Assembly: GCA_965203725.1 (NCBI GenBank)
Contig: CBDBDH010000001.1
Coordinates: 310,001-374,000 of the forward strand
DNA: 64,000 nt
Source of the DNA: WTFY01 sp965203725
GTDB lineage: Bacteria > Pseudomonadota > Gammaproteobacteria > UBA4575
Reading direction: 5' to 3'
Part shown: positions 1 through 7,442 of the stretch, one piece after another
Numbering within the stretch: position 1 is the stretch's first letter
Layout: every line of letters starts with the position of its first letter
Notes under the pieces: model-generated
Databases searched by the model: none
What the model was told of the DNA's origin: nothing
Seen by the model: the letters and a program-made list of their open reading frames with translations, nothing else
Made by a program: the position numbers and the translations under genes

Positions 1-275
1 GTTTACGAGCCTTTCACCCGGCTGGAAGCCCTGCTTTTGGCAAAGTTACAAAAGGTGGTGCACAACGGAAATGACGTCAGGCACAGCAAACGGAATCATG
101 CCGACCGGCACGAACGTGGCCAACCGGCGCTGTCCAGGCACCGGACCAAGCGCCGCACAGGGGCAGGCGATGCAATTGTGAGTGCCGTATCGTCTCTGCC
201 TTTCACAAAATATTTCCGGGAACTGACAGGCCTGGAATCTTGTTGTGCTGCCCTGTTGCATCCGGAGAAGGGAGC
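1..275. other. Upstream region, no recognised gene
   Basis: No open reading frame here resembles a known protein. The stretch precedes the TolC-like gene and ends in a purine-rich ribosome-binding site (GGAGAAGGGAG) just before its ATG. The operon promoter is probably here, but I could not pick convincing -35 and -10 boxes. Confidence 0.5.
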
Positions 276-1778
276 ATGAGGGCCGTTCCTGCAAGGGTAG
301 TCTCGTACCTCGTTGCGGCGGGCCTGCTGTGCTGCACCGCCCACGGTTTCGCGCAGTCTCCGCAAGGCGATGCACCGGCGCAACTCCACCTCTCGCTGGA
401 GGCTGCCATCGCGCTGGCCATGCGCAACAACCGCGAACTGATCCGCGCCCAGCTCGGGCGCGTCAGTGAACGTTTTGCACTGCGCATCGCCGAGAACAAG
501 TTCCGCCCGGAGATCACCCTCGGCTCGCGCCTGGACCGCACCTACACTTCCCCCTCTGCCGATGTGCACACGCTGGGCCTGTCCTCCACGGTCGCCCTGC
601 GCATTCCCACGGGCGGGGCCTTCGGGGTCGAGTTGAGCAGCGGGCGCAGGACCGGTGAGATCGACTCATCGCTCTCGCGCTATGCCACCGAGTTGCGCTT
701 CACCTTCACGCAACCACTGCTTCGCGGGGGCGGCATCGGCGTGAACACTGCCTCGGTGCGCATTGCCCGCATGCTCGATGAAATCAATTTGCAGACCCTG
801 CGCCAGACCATCATCGACGTGGTGTTTCGCGTCACCCAGCACTACCGCGACTATCTGCAGGCCGCCTACCGCGTGGACATCCGCCGCCAGTCCCTGCAAC
901 GCGCCCGCGACCTGCTGAGCGAGAACGAGTTGCTGGTGCGCACCGGGCGCATGGCCGAGCGCGACATCGTGCAAACCCGCGCCGACATCGCCAGTCGTGA
1001 ACTGCTGCTGCTGTCCGCCGAGAACCGCCTCGATGCTGCACGTCTCGCACTCACAGACATCCTCGACATCGACAGTGCCACCCGCATCCGCCTGACCGAC
1101 CCGCCGGAGGCCACCTTGAGTGCGGACCCCGGGACGGCGACCCTGGCCGAGCGCATCGAGACGGCACTTGACCACCGCCCCGACTACCGCCGCGCCGTAC
1201 TGGGCATCGACATTGCCGAGACCGAGGTGCTGGTGGCCGACAACGAGCGCAAGTGGGACCTGGATGCGATCCTGTCGGCGAACTTCACGGGCATGGACGA
1301 TTCCCTGGGACGTGCCGCAGACCGCCTCGACAACACGGACTACAGCGCCCGGCTGAACCTCAGTATTCCGATCGGTGCGGGCACCGTCGATCCCCGCCGC
1401 CAGAAACAGGTGGTCGCGGCCATCAATCTCCGCCAGGCCCGCGTCGAACTGGCGGACGCGCGACAGCGCATCGACATCGAAGTGAGCAATGCCGTGCGCG
1501 AGGTGGAACTGTCGCGCCGCCAGGTCGAACTGGCCCGCTCCGCCCTTGAACTGGCCGAACAGAAGACGGCCCTGGAGAAGGAGAAACTGCGCCTCGGTCT
1601 GTCCTCGAACTTCCGGCTGGTGGCCTTTGAGGAGGACCTGGTATCGGCCCAGAACCGCGAACTGGATGCCCTGATTGCGTACCGGGCGGCCCTGCGGTCG
1701 CTGGACCGCACCCTCGGCACCACGCTGGAGCGCTGGAACATCGAGGTCGATGAGGCCGGACGGGAGGGGATGCGGTGA
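276..1778 (+). CDS. TolC-family outer-membrane efflux channel
   Basis: This 500-residue protein has the length and composition of a TolC/OprM-family outer-membrane factor. It starts with a signal peptide (MRAVPARVV, then a hydrophobic stretch ending near HGFAQ). Two long helical halves follow, rich in Arg, Glu, Leu and Ala; the regions around residues 130-260 and 380-480 look like the paired coiled-coil hairpins of the family. The ATG at 276 is preferred over an in-frame ATG at 240 because it follows a strong ribosome-binding site and gives a clean signal peptide. It is the first gene of a four-gene operon and overlaps the adaptor gene by four bases. The expected role is the exit duct of a tripartite pump. 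The substrate is unknown. Confidence 0.9.
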   Translation: MRAVPARVVSYLVAAGLLCCTAHGFAQSPQGDAPAQLHLSLEAAIALAMRNNRELIRAQLGRVSERFALRIAENKFRPEITLGSRLDRTYTSPSADVHTLGLSSTVALRIPTGGAFGVELSSGRRTGEIDSSLSRYATELRFTFTQPLLRGGGIGVNTASVRIARMLDEINLQTLRQTIIDVVFRVTQHYRDYLQAAYRVDIRRQSLQRARDLLSENELLVRTGRMAERDIVQTRADIASRELLLLSAENRLDAARLALTDILDIDSATRIRLTDPPEATLSADPGTATLAERIETALDHRPDYRRAVLGIDIAETEVLVADNERKWDLDAILSANFTGMDDSLGRAADRLDNTDYSARLNLSIPIGAGTVDPRRQKQVVAAINLRQARVELADARQRIDIEVSNAVREVELSRRQVELARSALELAEQKTALEKEKLRLGLSSNFRLVAFEEDLVSAQNRELDALIAYRAALRSLDRTLGTTLERWNIEVDEAGREGMR

Positions 1779-3595
1779 GCGACGCGGAAGAAAAGATGCC
1801 TGCGAACGCAAACCCCCTCTACCGCAACGTCCTGGAACACGTCGCAAGCGGGATCCTGTCCATCGATACGAACGGCATCGTCACGACCTTCAACGAGGCG
1901 GCGGCCGAGATCTGCAACATGAGCGAGGAGGCCGTGGTGGGGCGCGGCTTCTTCGAGGTCTTCTCCGAGGAGAACGATGCGGACGAGTTCGTCGATGTGA
2001 TCTTCTCCGCCGTGTACGACTCGTCCACCGTCCACCAGTGCATGGTGGAGGCCACCCTCGGGGGCCGCAAGCGCTCCCTGTCGATGGCGACGCGATTCCT
2101 GGAGGACGAGCGCGACGGCGAGACAGTGCGCGTCGGCGTGGTCGCGATGTTCAACGACATCTCCGAGATCAGGGAACTGCGCGAGGCCGAACTCAAGCTC
2201 GCCAGGGAGCTGGAATCCAAGCACGCCGAGCTGCGCGAGGCGTACCTCGACCTGGAGGAGACGAACCGCCAGCTGAGCAAGGCCGCGCAGAAGATGAATG
2301 TCGTGCGCCTGGTCGCGGCGATTGCCGTGCCCTTCCTGTTCGTGGCGATGGGTCTCTATTTCTGGGATTCCGGCTCGCCCGCGGCGCCTGAGCCCAGCCT
2401 GTCTTCCCTCGACACGGCCTTGCCCCCCCCTGAAGGATCGCGCACAGTGGTGGTCGAACCGCAGCGGCTCTCTTCCACCATCACCCTGCTGGGCAGCCTC
2501 GCGCCCCGGCGCGTGATCGAGGTCGTCAGCCCCATGCAGGGGAAGATCGAGGCCGTGCATGCCCGCCCCGGCCAGCGGGTGAGCCGGGGTCAGGCGCTGG
2601 TCGACATGGATGTCAGCGAGGTGCGGATCCGGCAGCGCGAGGCCCAGGTGGCCGATCTCAAGGCAAGCGAACTGGTGGAGAAGCTCGAGGACTGGACCCG
2701 TCATGCCGACGTATTGCGTGCGCAGCGGGCCGTGAGCAAGAGTCGGCTGGCGATGGAATTCAGGAAGAGCCGGCTGGCGGAAACCACGTTCTTGCTGGAG
2801 CGGGGCATCATCCCGGCCTCCGAACACGAGGCCGCCGAGCGCGAGCACCGCAACCAGCAGCTTGATCTTCGCGCCGCCGAACATGAACTGCAGGCGGTGC
2901 TGGAGCGGGGTGCGGCCGAACTCAAGGTAGCGCGTCTGGAGCAGGAAAACGCCCGTGCAAAACTTGAACACATCGAGGGCATCCTGGACAAGGCGGCCGT
3001 AACCGCACCGATCGACGGGGTGATCCTGCGCCCGAAAGAAAGCAACCTGATGCAGCCCTCTGACAAGAAGGAAGACCGGCTGGCGAAGGGGACATCCCTG
3101 GAGCGGGGGGATTTGCTGTTGCGAATCGGGGATCTGCAGGGCCTGACCGTCGTCAGTCATGTGGACGAGGTAGACGTGTCCCGCATCCGCCAGGGCCACC
3201 CGGTGCGAATCCTGGGAGACGCCTTTCCCGAGATTGAGTTGCACGGCGAGATCGAGCGTGTGTCCTCGCAGGCCGTGTTCTCGCAGACCGGCAGCCGGCT
3301 GCCCTCGTTCGAGGTGACCGCTGCCGTGAAGTCCCTAACGGACGAACAGCGTCGCCTGTTGCGCCTTGGCATGTCGGCCAGAGCCGAGGTAGTCGTCTTC
3401 GAGAAGCCGGACGCCCTGCTCGTTCCCATCGCGGCGGTGAGGTTCGCGGGAGAGATACCGCACGTGTGGATCAGGGATCCGGACAGCGGCGAAACCCGCG
3501 AGGTGGAGGTGGTTGCCGGCATGACGACCATGGACGCGGTCGAGATCCTCGACGGGCTCACGCCCGGGGATGAGGTTCTGGTCGGGGGGCCGTGA
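1775..3595 (+). CDS. PAS domain fused to HlyD-type efflux adaptor
   Basis: The 606-residue protein joins two parts rarely found together. Residues about 14-130 form a PAS sensor (NVLEHVASGILSIDTNG, then a PAC-like end at VAMFNDISEIREL). Residues 130-173 are a charged heptad-like coiled coil. One membrane helix lies at about 176-197 (VVRLVAAIAVPFLFVAMGLY). Residues 220-606 are a membrane-fusion adaptor with a lipoyl-like half (VVSPMQGKIEAVHARPGQRV), a long helical hairpin around 285-395, a second lipoyl half (VTAPIDGVILRP), and beta-barrel and membrane-proximal domains. The GTG start overlaps the tolC-like stop (GTGA), which implies translational coupling. The topology puts PAS in the cytoplasm and the adaptor in the periplasm. 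A regulatory PAS role is inferred; the ligand is unknown. Confidence 0.88.
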   Translation: MSDAEEKMPANANPLYRNVLEHVASGILSIDTNGIVTTFNEAAAEICNMSEEAVVGRGFFEVFSEENDADEFVDVIFSAVYDSSTVHQCMVEATLGGRKRSLSMATRFLEDERDGETVRVGVVAMFNDISEIRELREAELKLARELESKHAELREAYLDLEETNRQLSKAAQKMNVVRLVAAIAVPFLFVAMGLYFWDSGSPAAPEPSLSSLDTALPPPEGSRTVVVEPQRLSSTITLLGSLAPRRVIEVVSPMQGKIEAVHARPGQRVSRGQALVDMDVSEVRIRQREAQVADLKASELVEKLEDWTRHADVLRAQRAVSKSRLAMEFRKSRLAETTFLLERGIIPASEHEAAEREHRNQQLDLRAAEHELQAVLERGAAELKVARLEQENARAKLEHIEGILDKAAVTAPIDGVILRPKESNLMQPSDKKEDRLAKGTSLERGDLLLRIGDLQGLTVVSHVDEVDVSRIRQGHPVRILGDAFPEIELHGEIERVSSQAVFSQTGSRLPSFEVTAAVKSLTDEQRRLLRLGMSARAEVVVFEKPDALLVPIAAVRFAGEIPHVWIRDPDSGETREVEVVAGMTTMDAVEILDGLTPGDEVLVGGP

Positions 3596-3598
3596 GGC

Positions 3599-4348
3599 AT
3601 GGGCGGTGAAGATCCCACGGTCGGGGCACGGAAGACCATGCTGCGCCTGGACGACATCCGCAAGAGCTATGCGACCGGCCCCATCGTCACCGAGGTGCTG
3701 CGAGGCGTCTCGCTCGACGTGCAGCAGGGCGATCTCGTCTCCATCGTGGGCACCTCGGGATGCGGGAAATCCACGCTGGTGAACATCATCGGGTTGCTCG
3801 ACCAACCGACCTCGGGCGCCTACTATCTCAACGGACGCGAGATCGGCGTACTCGACGATGCCGAACTGTCCGCACTACGCAACCAGAGCATCGGCTTCAT
3901 CTTCCAGTCGTTCAACCTGCTCCCGCGTCTGAGCGCGCAGGAGAACGTCGCCGCGCCCCTGATCTACCGGGGCGAGACCGCTTCGGTCATGCTGTCCCGT
4001 GCCCGTGAAATGCTGGAACTGGTGGGGCTTGGAGACCGGCTGGATCACCGCCCCAGTGAGCTTTCCGGCGGCCAGCGACAGCGCGTCGCCATCGCACGAG
4101 CCCTGATCGGAACCCCGGACATCCTGCTCGCTGACGAGCCCACCGGAGCCCTCGATGCCCGGACCAGCAACGAGATCATGACATTGCTTGCAAAACTGAA
4201 CGCAGAGCATCGGCTCACCGCTATCATCATCACCCACGACCACGGCGTTGCCCGCCAGTGCAGGCGACGCCTTCGCATGCGCAACGGCGTACTCAGCGAG
4301 GCGGGGCAAGTGACAAGCCCGGGGCACGGGCGCGAGGTGGCAGGTTGA
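3599..4348 (+). CDS. ABC transporter ATP-binding protein, MacB/LolD type
   Basis: This 249-residue protein is the ATPase of a MacB-type exporter. All nucleotide-binding motifs are intact: Walker A GTSGCGKST at 51-59, Q-loop in IFQSFNLLPRL near 101-111, signature LSGGQ at 155-159, Walker B ILLADE at 175-180, and switch His 213 in ITHDHG. A second ATG at 3638 (MLRLDD) is a plausible alternative start that removes an unusual 13-residue N terminus. In E. coli MacB the ATPase and membrane parts are one polypeptide; here they are two genes joined by a TTGA overlap. It should power the pump formed with the adjacent permease, PAS-adaptor and TolC-like channel. Confidence 0.93.
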   Translation: MGGEDPTVGARKTMLRLDDIRKSYATGPIVTEVLRGVSLDVQQGDLVSIVGTSGCGKSTLVNIIGLLDQPTSGAYYLNGREIGVLDDAELSALRNQSIGFIFQSFNLLPRLSAQENVAAPLIYRGETASVMLSRAREMLELVGLGDRLDHRPSELSGGQRQRVAIARALIGTPDILLADEPTGALDARTSNEIMTLLAKLNAEHRLTAIIITHDHGVARQCRRRLRMRNGVLSEAGQVTSPGHGREVAG

Positions 4349-5535
4349 CTCTGACGCTTCTCAAGGCCAATCTCAAGGAAGCGGCCACCAGCCTGGCCGC
4401 TACCCGCCAGCGCAGCTTGCTCGCCCTGTTGGGGATCGCCATCGGTATCGGTTCGGTGATCGCCATGATCTCGGTCGGCATGATCGTTCGCGATGAATCC
4501 CTGAAGCACTTTCGTGAACTGGGTACGGACATCCTCAACATCCGCTTGCGCCATGCGGGGGCCGCGGCGGGACAGCCTCCCGTCGCCGCGAGGGACATCC
4601 TCGGCATGGCCTCACTGCCCACCATCGCCGCAGTCGCCCCCTACGCCACCGCCTACGGCGAGGTGACGTTCGAAGGCCGGACCATTCGGGATATCTCCTT
4701 CATCGGTGCCACGGCCTCGCTCGCGGACCTCAACAAGCTCAGAATCGAGGAAGGCCGGGGCATCTCGGACCTTGACCACCGCCGCTATTTCTGCGTACTC
4801 GGAGCTGACGTCGCCGCAAAAATGCGCCAGGTCGGCTCGGAGTATCTCATCGGCAAGACCCTTCATGCAGGCGGCGGGGTCTACACCGTCGTCGGGGTGT
4901 TACGCTACACTCCGCAGGGCCGACGTCCCTTCGATGCAAACCACTCCATTTTTCTGCCCGTCTCCACGGCGCAGCGGGTACTCAGGAACCCCGGGATCAG
5001 CCAGGTCACGGCACGCATGAGCCCCAACGTCCATCATCTCGTGGCCACGCAGGAGATCACGAAGTATTTCGAGCGCACGGTGCCCGGCCTGGAAATGCAG
5101 GTGCGAAGCGCCGAGGAACTGATCGAGCAGATGCACAAGCAGATGCGGCTGTTCGCACTTATGCTCGGCTCAGTCGGTGCGATCTCGCTGCTGGTGGGTG
5201 GCATCGGGATCATGAACGTCATGCTGGTGTCGGTGTCGGAGCGCCGCCAGGAGATCGGCATCCGGCGTGCACTCGGGGCCCGGCGTGCGGACATCCAGAC
5301 GCAGTTTCTGATCGAATCGCTGATGCTTTCACTGGCGGGCGGGCTCGTCGGGGTCGGGGCGGGCATCGGCACGACCTGGACGATCTGCCAGTTCACGGGC
5401 TGGACGTTCCAGATCTCGGCCGGGGCCATGGTGCTCGGCGTGAGCGTGGCCAGTGCCGCCGGAGTGTTCTTTGGCTTTTACCCCGCCTGGCAGGCCGCTC
5501 GGTTCGACCCCATCGCCGCCCTGCGAGGGAACTGA
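4345..5535 (+). CDS. MacB/FtsX-type ABC transporter permease
   Basis: The protein has the MacB/FtsX layout: an N-terminal membrane helix (SLLALLGIAIGIGSVIAMIS), a large periplasmic domain of about 230 residues, and three C-terminal helices. The cytoplasmic loop SVSERRQEIGIRRALGARR between the second and third helices is characteristic. I chose the TTG at 4345 (397 residues): it follows GAGGTGGCAGG, overlaps the ATPase stop, and starts the protein just before the expected amphipathic N terminus. An upstream ATG at 4258 would add 29 charged residues that overlap the ATPase gene. MacB-type permeases act as mechanotransmitters that expel periplasmic substrates through TolC; the substrate here is unknown. 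Confidence 0.9.
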   Translation: MTLTLLKANLKEAATSLAATRQRSLLALLGIAIGIGSVIAMISVGMIVRDESLKHFRELGTDILNIRLRHAGAAAGQPPVAARDILGMASLPTIAAVAPYATAYGEVTFEGRTIRDISFIGATASLADLNKLRIEEGRGISDLDHRRYFCVLGADVAAKMRQVGSEYLIGKTLHAGGGVYTVVGVLRYTPQGRRPFDANHSIFLPVSTAQRVLRNPGISQVTARMSPNVHHLVATQEITKYFERTVPGLEMQVRSAEELIEQMHKQMRLFALMLGSVGAISLLVGGIGIMNVMLVSVSERRQEIGIRRALGARRADIQTQFLIESLMLSLAGGLVGVGAGIGTTWTICQFTGWTFQISAGAMVLGVSVASAAGVFFGFYPAWQAARFDPIAALRGN

Positions 5536-5540
5536 CCGGA

Positions 5541-5565
5541 CGCTGCGCGCCCAAAGCGCGCAGCG
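5541..5565 (+). terminator. Perfect 10-bp hairpin after the efflux operon
   Basis: CGCTGCGCGC and its exact complement GCGCGCAGCG are separated by five bases, six bases after the permease stop. There is no T-tract, so this may be a weak terminator, an mRNA-stabilising hairpin, or a Rho-assisted end. Confidence 0.5.
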
Positions 5566-5613
5566 ATTCAGGGCATGGGCACGCCGTGACCCTGCCCGGT
5601 GGAAACGACCGCC

Positions 5614-5931
5614 TCAGCAGTTGTCGAGCTTGAGAGTGCCGTTGCAGTTCACCAGCCGGTCGGCATCATAGCGCTCCACCGTCTTCCAGGTGCGGTTTGT
5701 ACCCCCGCTGCTGCGCTGGCAATCCGCCGTGATGCGACACCGGTAGTTCAGCACCTTGACGATCGATGCGTTCGAGCAGGTCTGGGACGCGGAACTGTCG
5801 TTCCAGTTGTCGGTACACTCCTCGACCACGGTCCTTTGCGGCGGTGAGGGGGTGCCCCCGGACAGGGCGGGCGTCGCACTCAGTGCGACAGCAAGGAAAA
5901 CGATGGACGATATCAGGATTCTTGAAGTCAT
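5614..5931 (-). CDS. Small secreted Cys-rich protein, cyanovirin-N-like repeat
   Basis: This 105-residue protein has a clear signal peptide (MTSRILISSIVFLAVALSAT, cleaved near ALSGG) and a good ribosome-binding site (GAGGAGG). The mature part of about 80 residues contains six cysteines. Its C-terminal half follows the pattern of one CVNH repeat: SQTCSNASI, then a Cys-containing strand, ADCQRSSGGTNRTW, and a closing VNCNGTLKLDNC. Cyanovirin-N repeats read much the same (SQTC, then C-x-R-x-x-GG-x-N, then N-x-DG-x-LK). Known CVNH domains usually contain two such repeats and bind carbohydrate; only one is visible here, with extra cysteines. The family call is pattern-based, and function (for example glycan binding) is not established. 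It is divergently placed to the beta-barrel gene at 6269. Confidence 0.6.
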   Translation of the reverse strand: MTSRILISSIVFLAVALSATPALSGGTPSPPQRTVVEECTDNWNDSSASQTCSNASIVKVLNYRCRITADCQRSSGGTNRTWKTVERYDADRLVNCNGTLKLDNC

Positions 5932-5965
5932 TTCGCGATTACCTCCTCTGGTGGCAGGTTGTCCG

Positions 5966-6061
5966 TTTGAAATTGTCCCGACAGGGAGGGGTACGTTGAT
6001 TTCATCGGTTCACCATGAAGGGTGAGGACGGCGTCAGTGCTACCGATGGGACAACTTCAAA
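5966..6061. repeat. Long nested inverted repeat, possible structured RNA
   Basis: The arms at 5966-5979 and 6048-6061 match at 13 of 14 positions. Inside them a second pair (CATCGGT near 6004 and ACCGATG near 6042) and an inner hairpin (TCACC / GGTGA) nest in register. The element lies between two divergent genes. It could be a structured leader of the gene at 5614-5931, an independent small RNA or a palindromic repeat. Only one copy was noticed in the window. Confidence 0.45.
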
Positions 6062-6268
6062 TGGAACACCCTTTCCTTACTCAGCATGACCTAACAAGTC
6101 ATGCTGTCTACACAATAGCACAAGCTATGTGAACGTGCTGTAATCAATACGGATAATCCCATGACTATTCGATGAATTACCCGAACATTGATCATACTTC
6201 ACCCCCTAATATTCGGTGGATTGTGATACAGTCATCTGCGGTTTAAAGATAAATCAAGGAGTGAGACA

Positions 6269-6892
6269 TTGAAGCAGATACGCATTCTCCCGATCCCGGT
6301 TCTCGCCCTGGCAATTGCAGCCATTTCCATTTTTACAACGACCGTGCAGGCCGAAGATACAGGTTTCTATACAGGCGTGTCCCTGGGTTTCGGCAAGTCC
6401 GACAAGCTCTGCGACGACGGGCCGTTTGCCCATGGCTGCACGGATGAGGCGTGGGCGGGCAAGGCCTTTGTCGGCTACCGGTTCAACCATTTTATCGGTG
6501 CAGAAGCCAGCCTCATGAGAGTAGGCGATGTGTCGTACAGCAAGGAAAGCGATGCCGGTCTCATCAGTTCGGACGAATTTGAGCACGAGTACAGCCTTGG
6601 GCTTTCCGTGGTGGTCCATGGGCCTCTGTTCGGGAAGGTCGCACCGTTTGCAAGGGTGGGGCTGCACAAGTACGCGGTGTCCCGCGAAGCCCGGACTTCG
6701 GGGCCCGGTTCGGCTCCGACGTTTACCCAGCATGAAGATGGTACGGACCTCCTTCTGGGAGTCGGCGCGAAATACCCGCTGAGCGAGCACACCACATTGC
6801 GGGCCGAGTGGGAGCGCCTTGAACTGGACTACAGCCGGTGGCCGGACGACGAGGCCGACGTCTTTTCGATCGGCATCGCCCGGTCCTTCTGA
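6269..6892 (+). CDS. Outer-membrane beta-barrel protein
   Basis: The 207-residue protein has a signal peptide (MKQIRILPIPVLALAIAAIS, cleaved near VQAED) and then alternating hydrophobic and polar strands ending in Phe (SIGIARSF). This is typical of eight-stranded barrels of the OmpA/OmpX/PagP-like group. Phrases such as GFYTGVSLGFGKSD, GYRFNHFIGAEASL and LLLGVGAKYPLSEHTTLRAEWERLEL match the general outer-membrane beta-barrel domain. Two cysteines in the first extracellular loop (KLCDD, HGCTD) could form a disulfide. The start is a TTG seven bases after AAGGAG; no better in-frame start exists. There is no OmpA C-terminal peptidoglycan domain. The specific function is unknown. Confidence 0.8.
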   Translation: MKQIRILPIPVLALAIAAISIFTTTVQAEDTGFYTGVSLGFGKSDKLCDDGPFAHGCTDEAWAGKAFVGYRFNHFIGAEASLMRVGDVSYSKESDAGLISSDEFEHEYSLGLSVVVHGPLFGKVAPFARVGLHKYAVSREARTSGPGSAPTFTQHEDGTDLLLGVGAKYPLSEHTTLRAEWERLELDYSRWPDDEADVFSIGIARSF

Positions 6893-6946
6893 ACCGCGGG
6901 ACAGAACGAAGCGCCTGCACTCGTGCGGCCATCAGGCCGCGGTTCA
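6890..6946 (+). terminator. Inverted repeat at end of beta-barrel gene
   Basis: TGAACCGCGG, beginning at the stop codon, is exactly complementary to CCGCGGTTCA at 6937-6946. A competing inner hairpin GCGGCC-ATCA-GGCCGC lies at 6926-6941. It probably marks the 3' end of the beta-barrel mRNA, although no T-tract follows. Confidence 0.4.
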
Positions 6947-7388
6947 CAGGATGAGAGTGAGGTCCTGCAGGTCTTTCATCATGGCGGACCTCCCTGGTCC
7001 AGTTCGCGCCTGTCAGGATTAGAAGACAGCAAGCCCGCACATTCTTCTGAAGATCTTGCTGCGTAATTATCGGGTAGGAGGCGAAATCACCTTCTCCGTC
7101 CTCCTATACCACCCTACATACGATTCTGTCTACGGCGGTTCATGACAGGCACTGCAGTCGACGCACTGTATCGGACAGGGACCAGTGCCTTCAGACTGCG
7201 ATTTCGCCCGCAACTGTTCCACCTCGACGTCCGCGTCCCGTCCCGCCGGATATCGTCCGGTGCTCCACACCCAGGCCCTGCCTTCCCGGCGGACTTGCGT
7301 TTTCTTCAGTGTCATTGAGAATTCCGATTACCACCACGTGTATCGAAACAGCGTCTGCCACGGCGCTACACGCCATGTCTGGCGCATC
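6947..7388. other. Intergenic region without a supported gene
   Basis: No protein-coding gene is supported here. A minus-strand 12-codon frame starts at 6982 behind an excellent Shine-Dalgarno (AGGGAGGT) and ends at 6944. An imperfect GGTAGGAGG / CCTCCTATACC hairpin lies near 7075-7112. A 61-codon minus-strand frame at 7130-7315 ends in a haem-like CSACH but has no ribosome-binding site. Confidence 0.4.
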
Positions 7389-7421
7389 AAAAAAAAGGGT
7401 GGCATAAAGCCACCCTTTTTT
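7389..7421 (-). terminator. Rho-independent terminator of fadL-type gene
   Basis: A seven-bp perfect stem (GGGTGGC / GCCACCC) with a five-base loop is flanked by A-runs on one side and T-runs on the other. It can terminate in both directions and lies 22 bases after the FadL-type gene stop. Confidence 0.9.
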
Positions 7422-7442
7422 GTTTGGTTGCAGTACTTCAGA

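Noticed and set aside
1340..3244. Long minus-strand frame opposite the adaptor gene
   Set aside because: It mirrors high-GC codon bias of the plus-strand gene, and the translation is low-complexity without motifs.
5966..6061. Integron attC site
   Set aside because: The arms do not end in the required GTTRRRY / RYYYAAC core boxes, and no integrase or cassette array is present.
7130..7315. 61-codon minus-strand frame ending in CVDCSACHEPP, a haem-like motif
   Set aside because: No ribosome-binding site or signal peptide, arginine-rich random-looking N terminus, and the CxxCH is at the very end.
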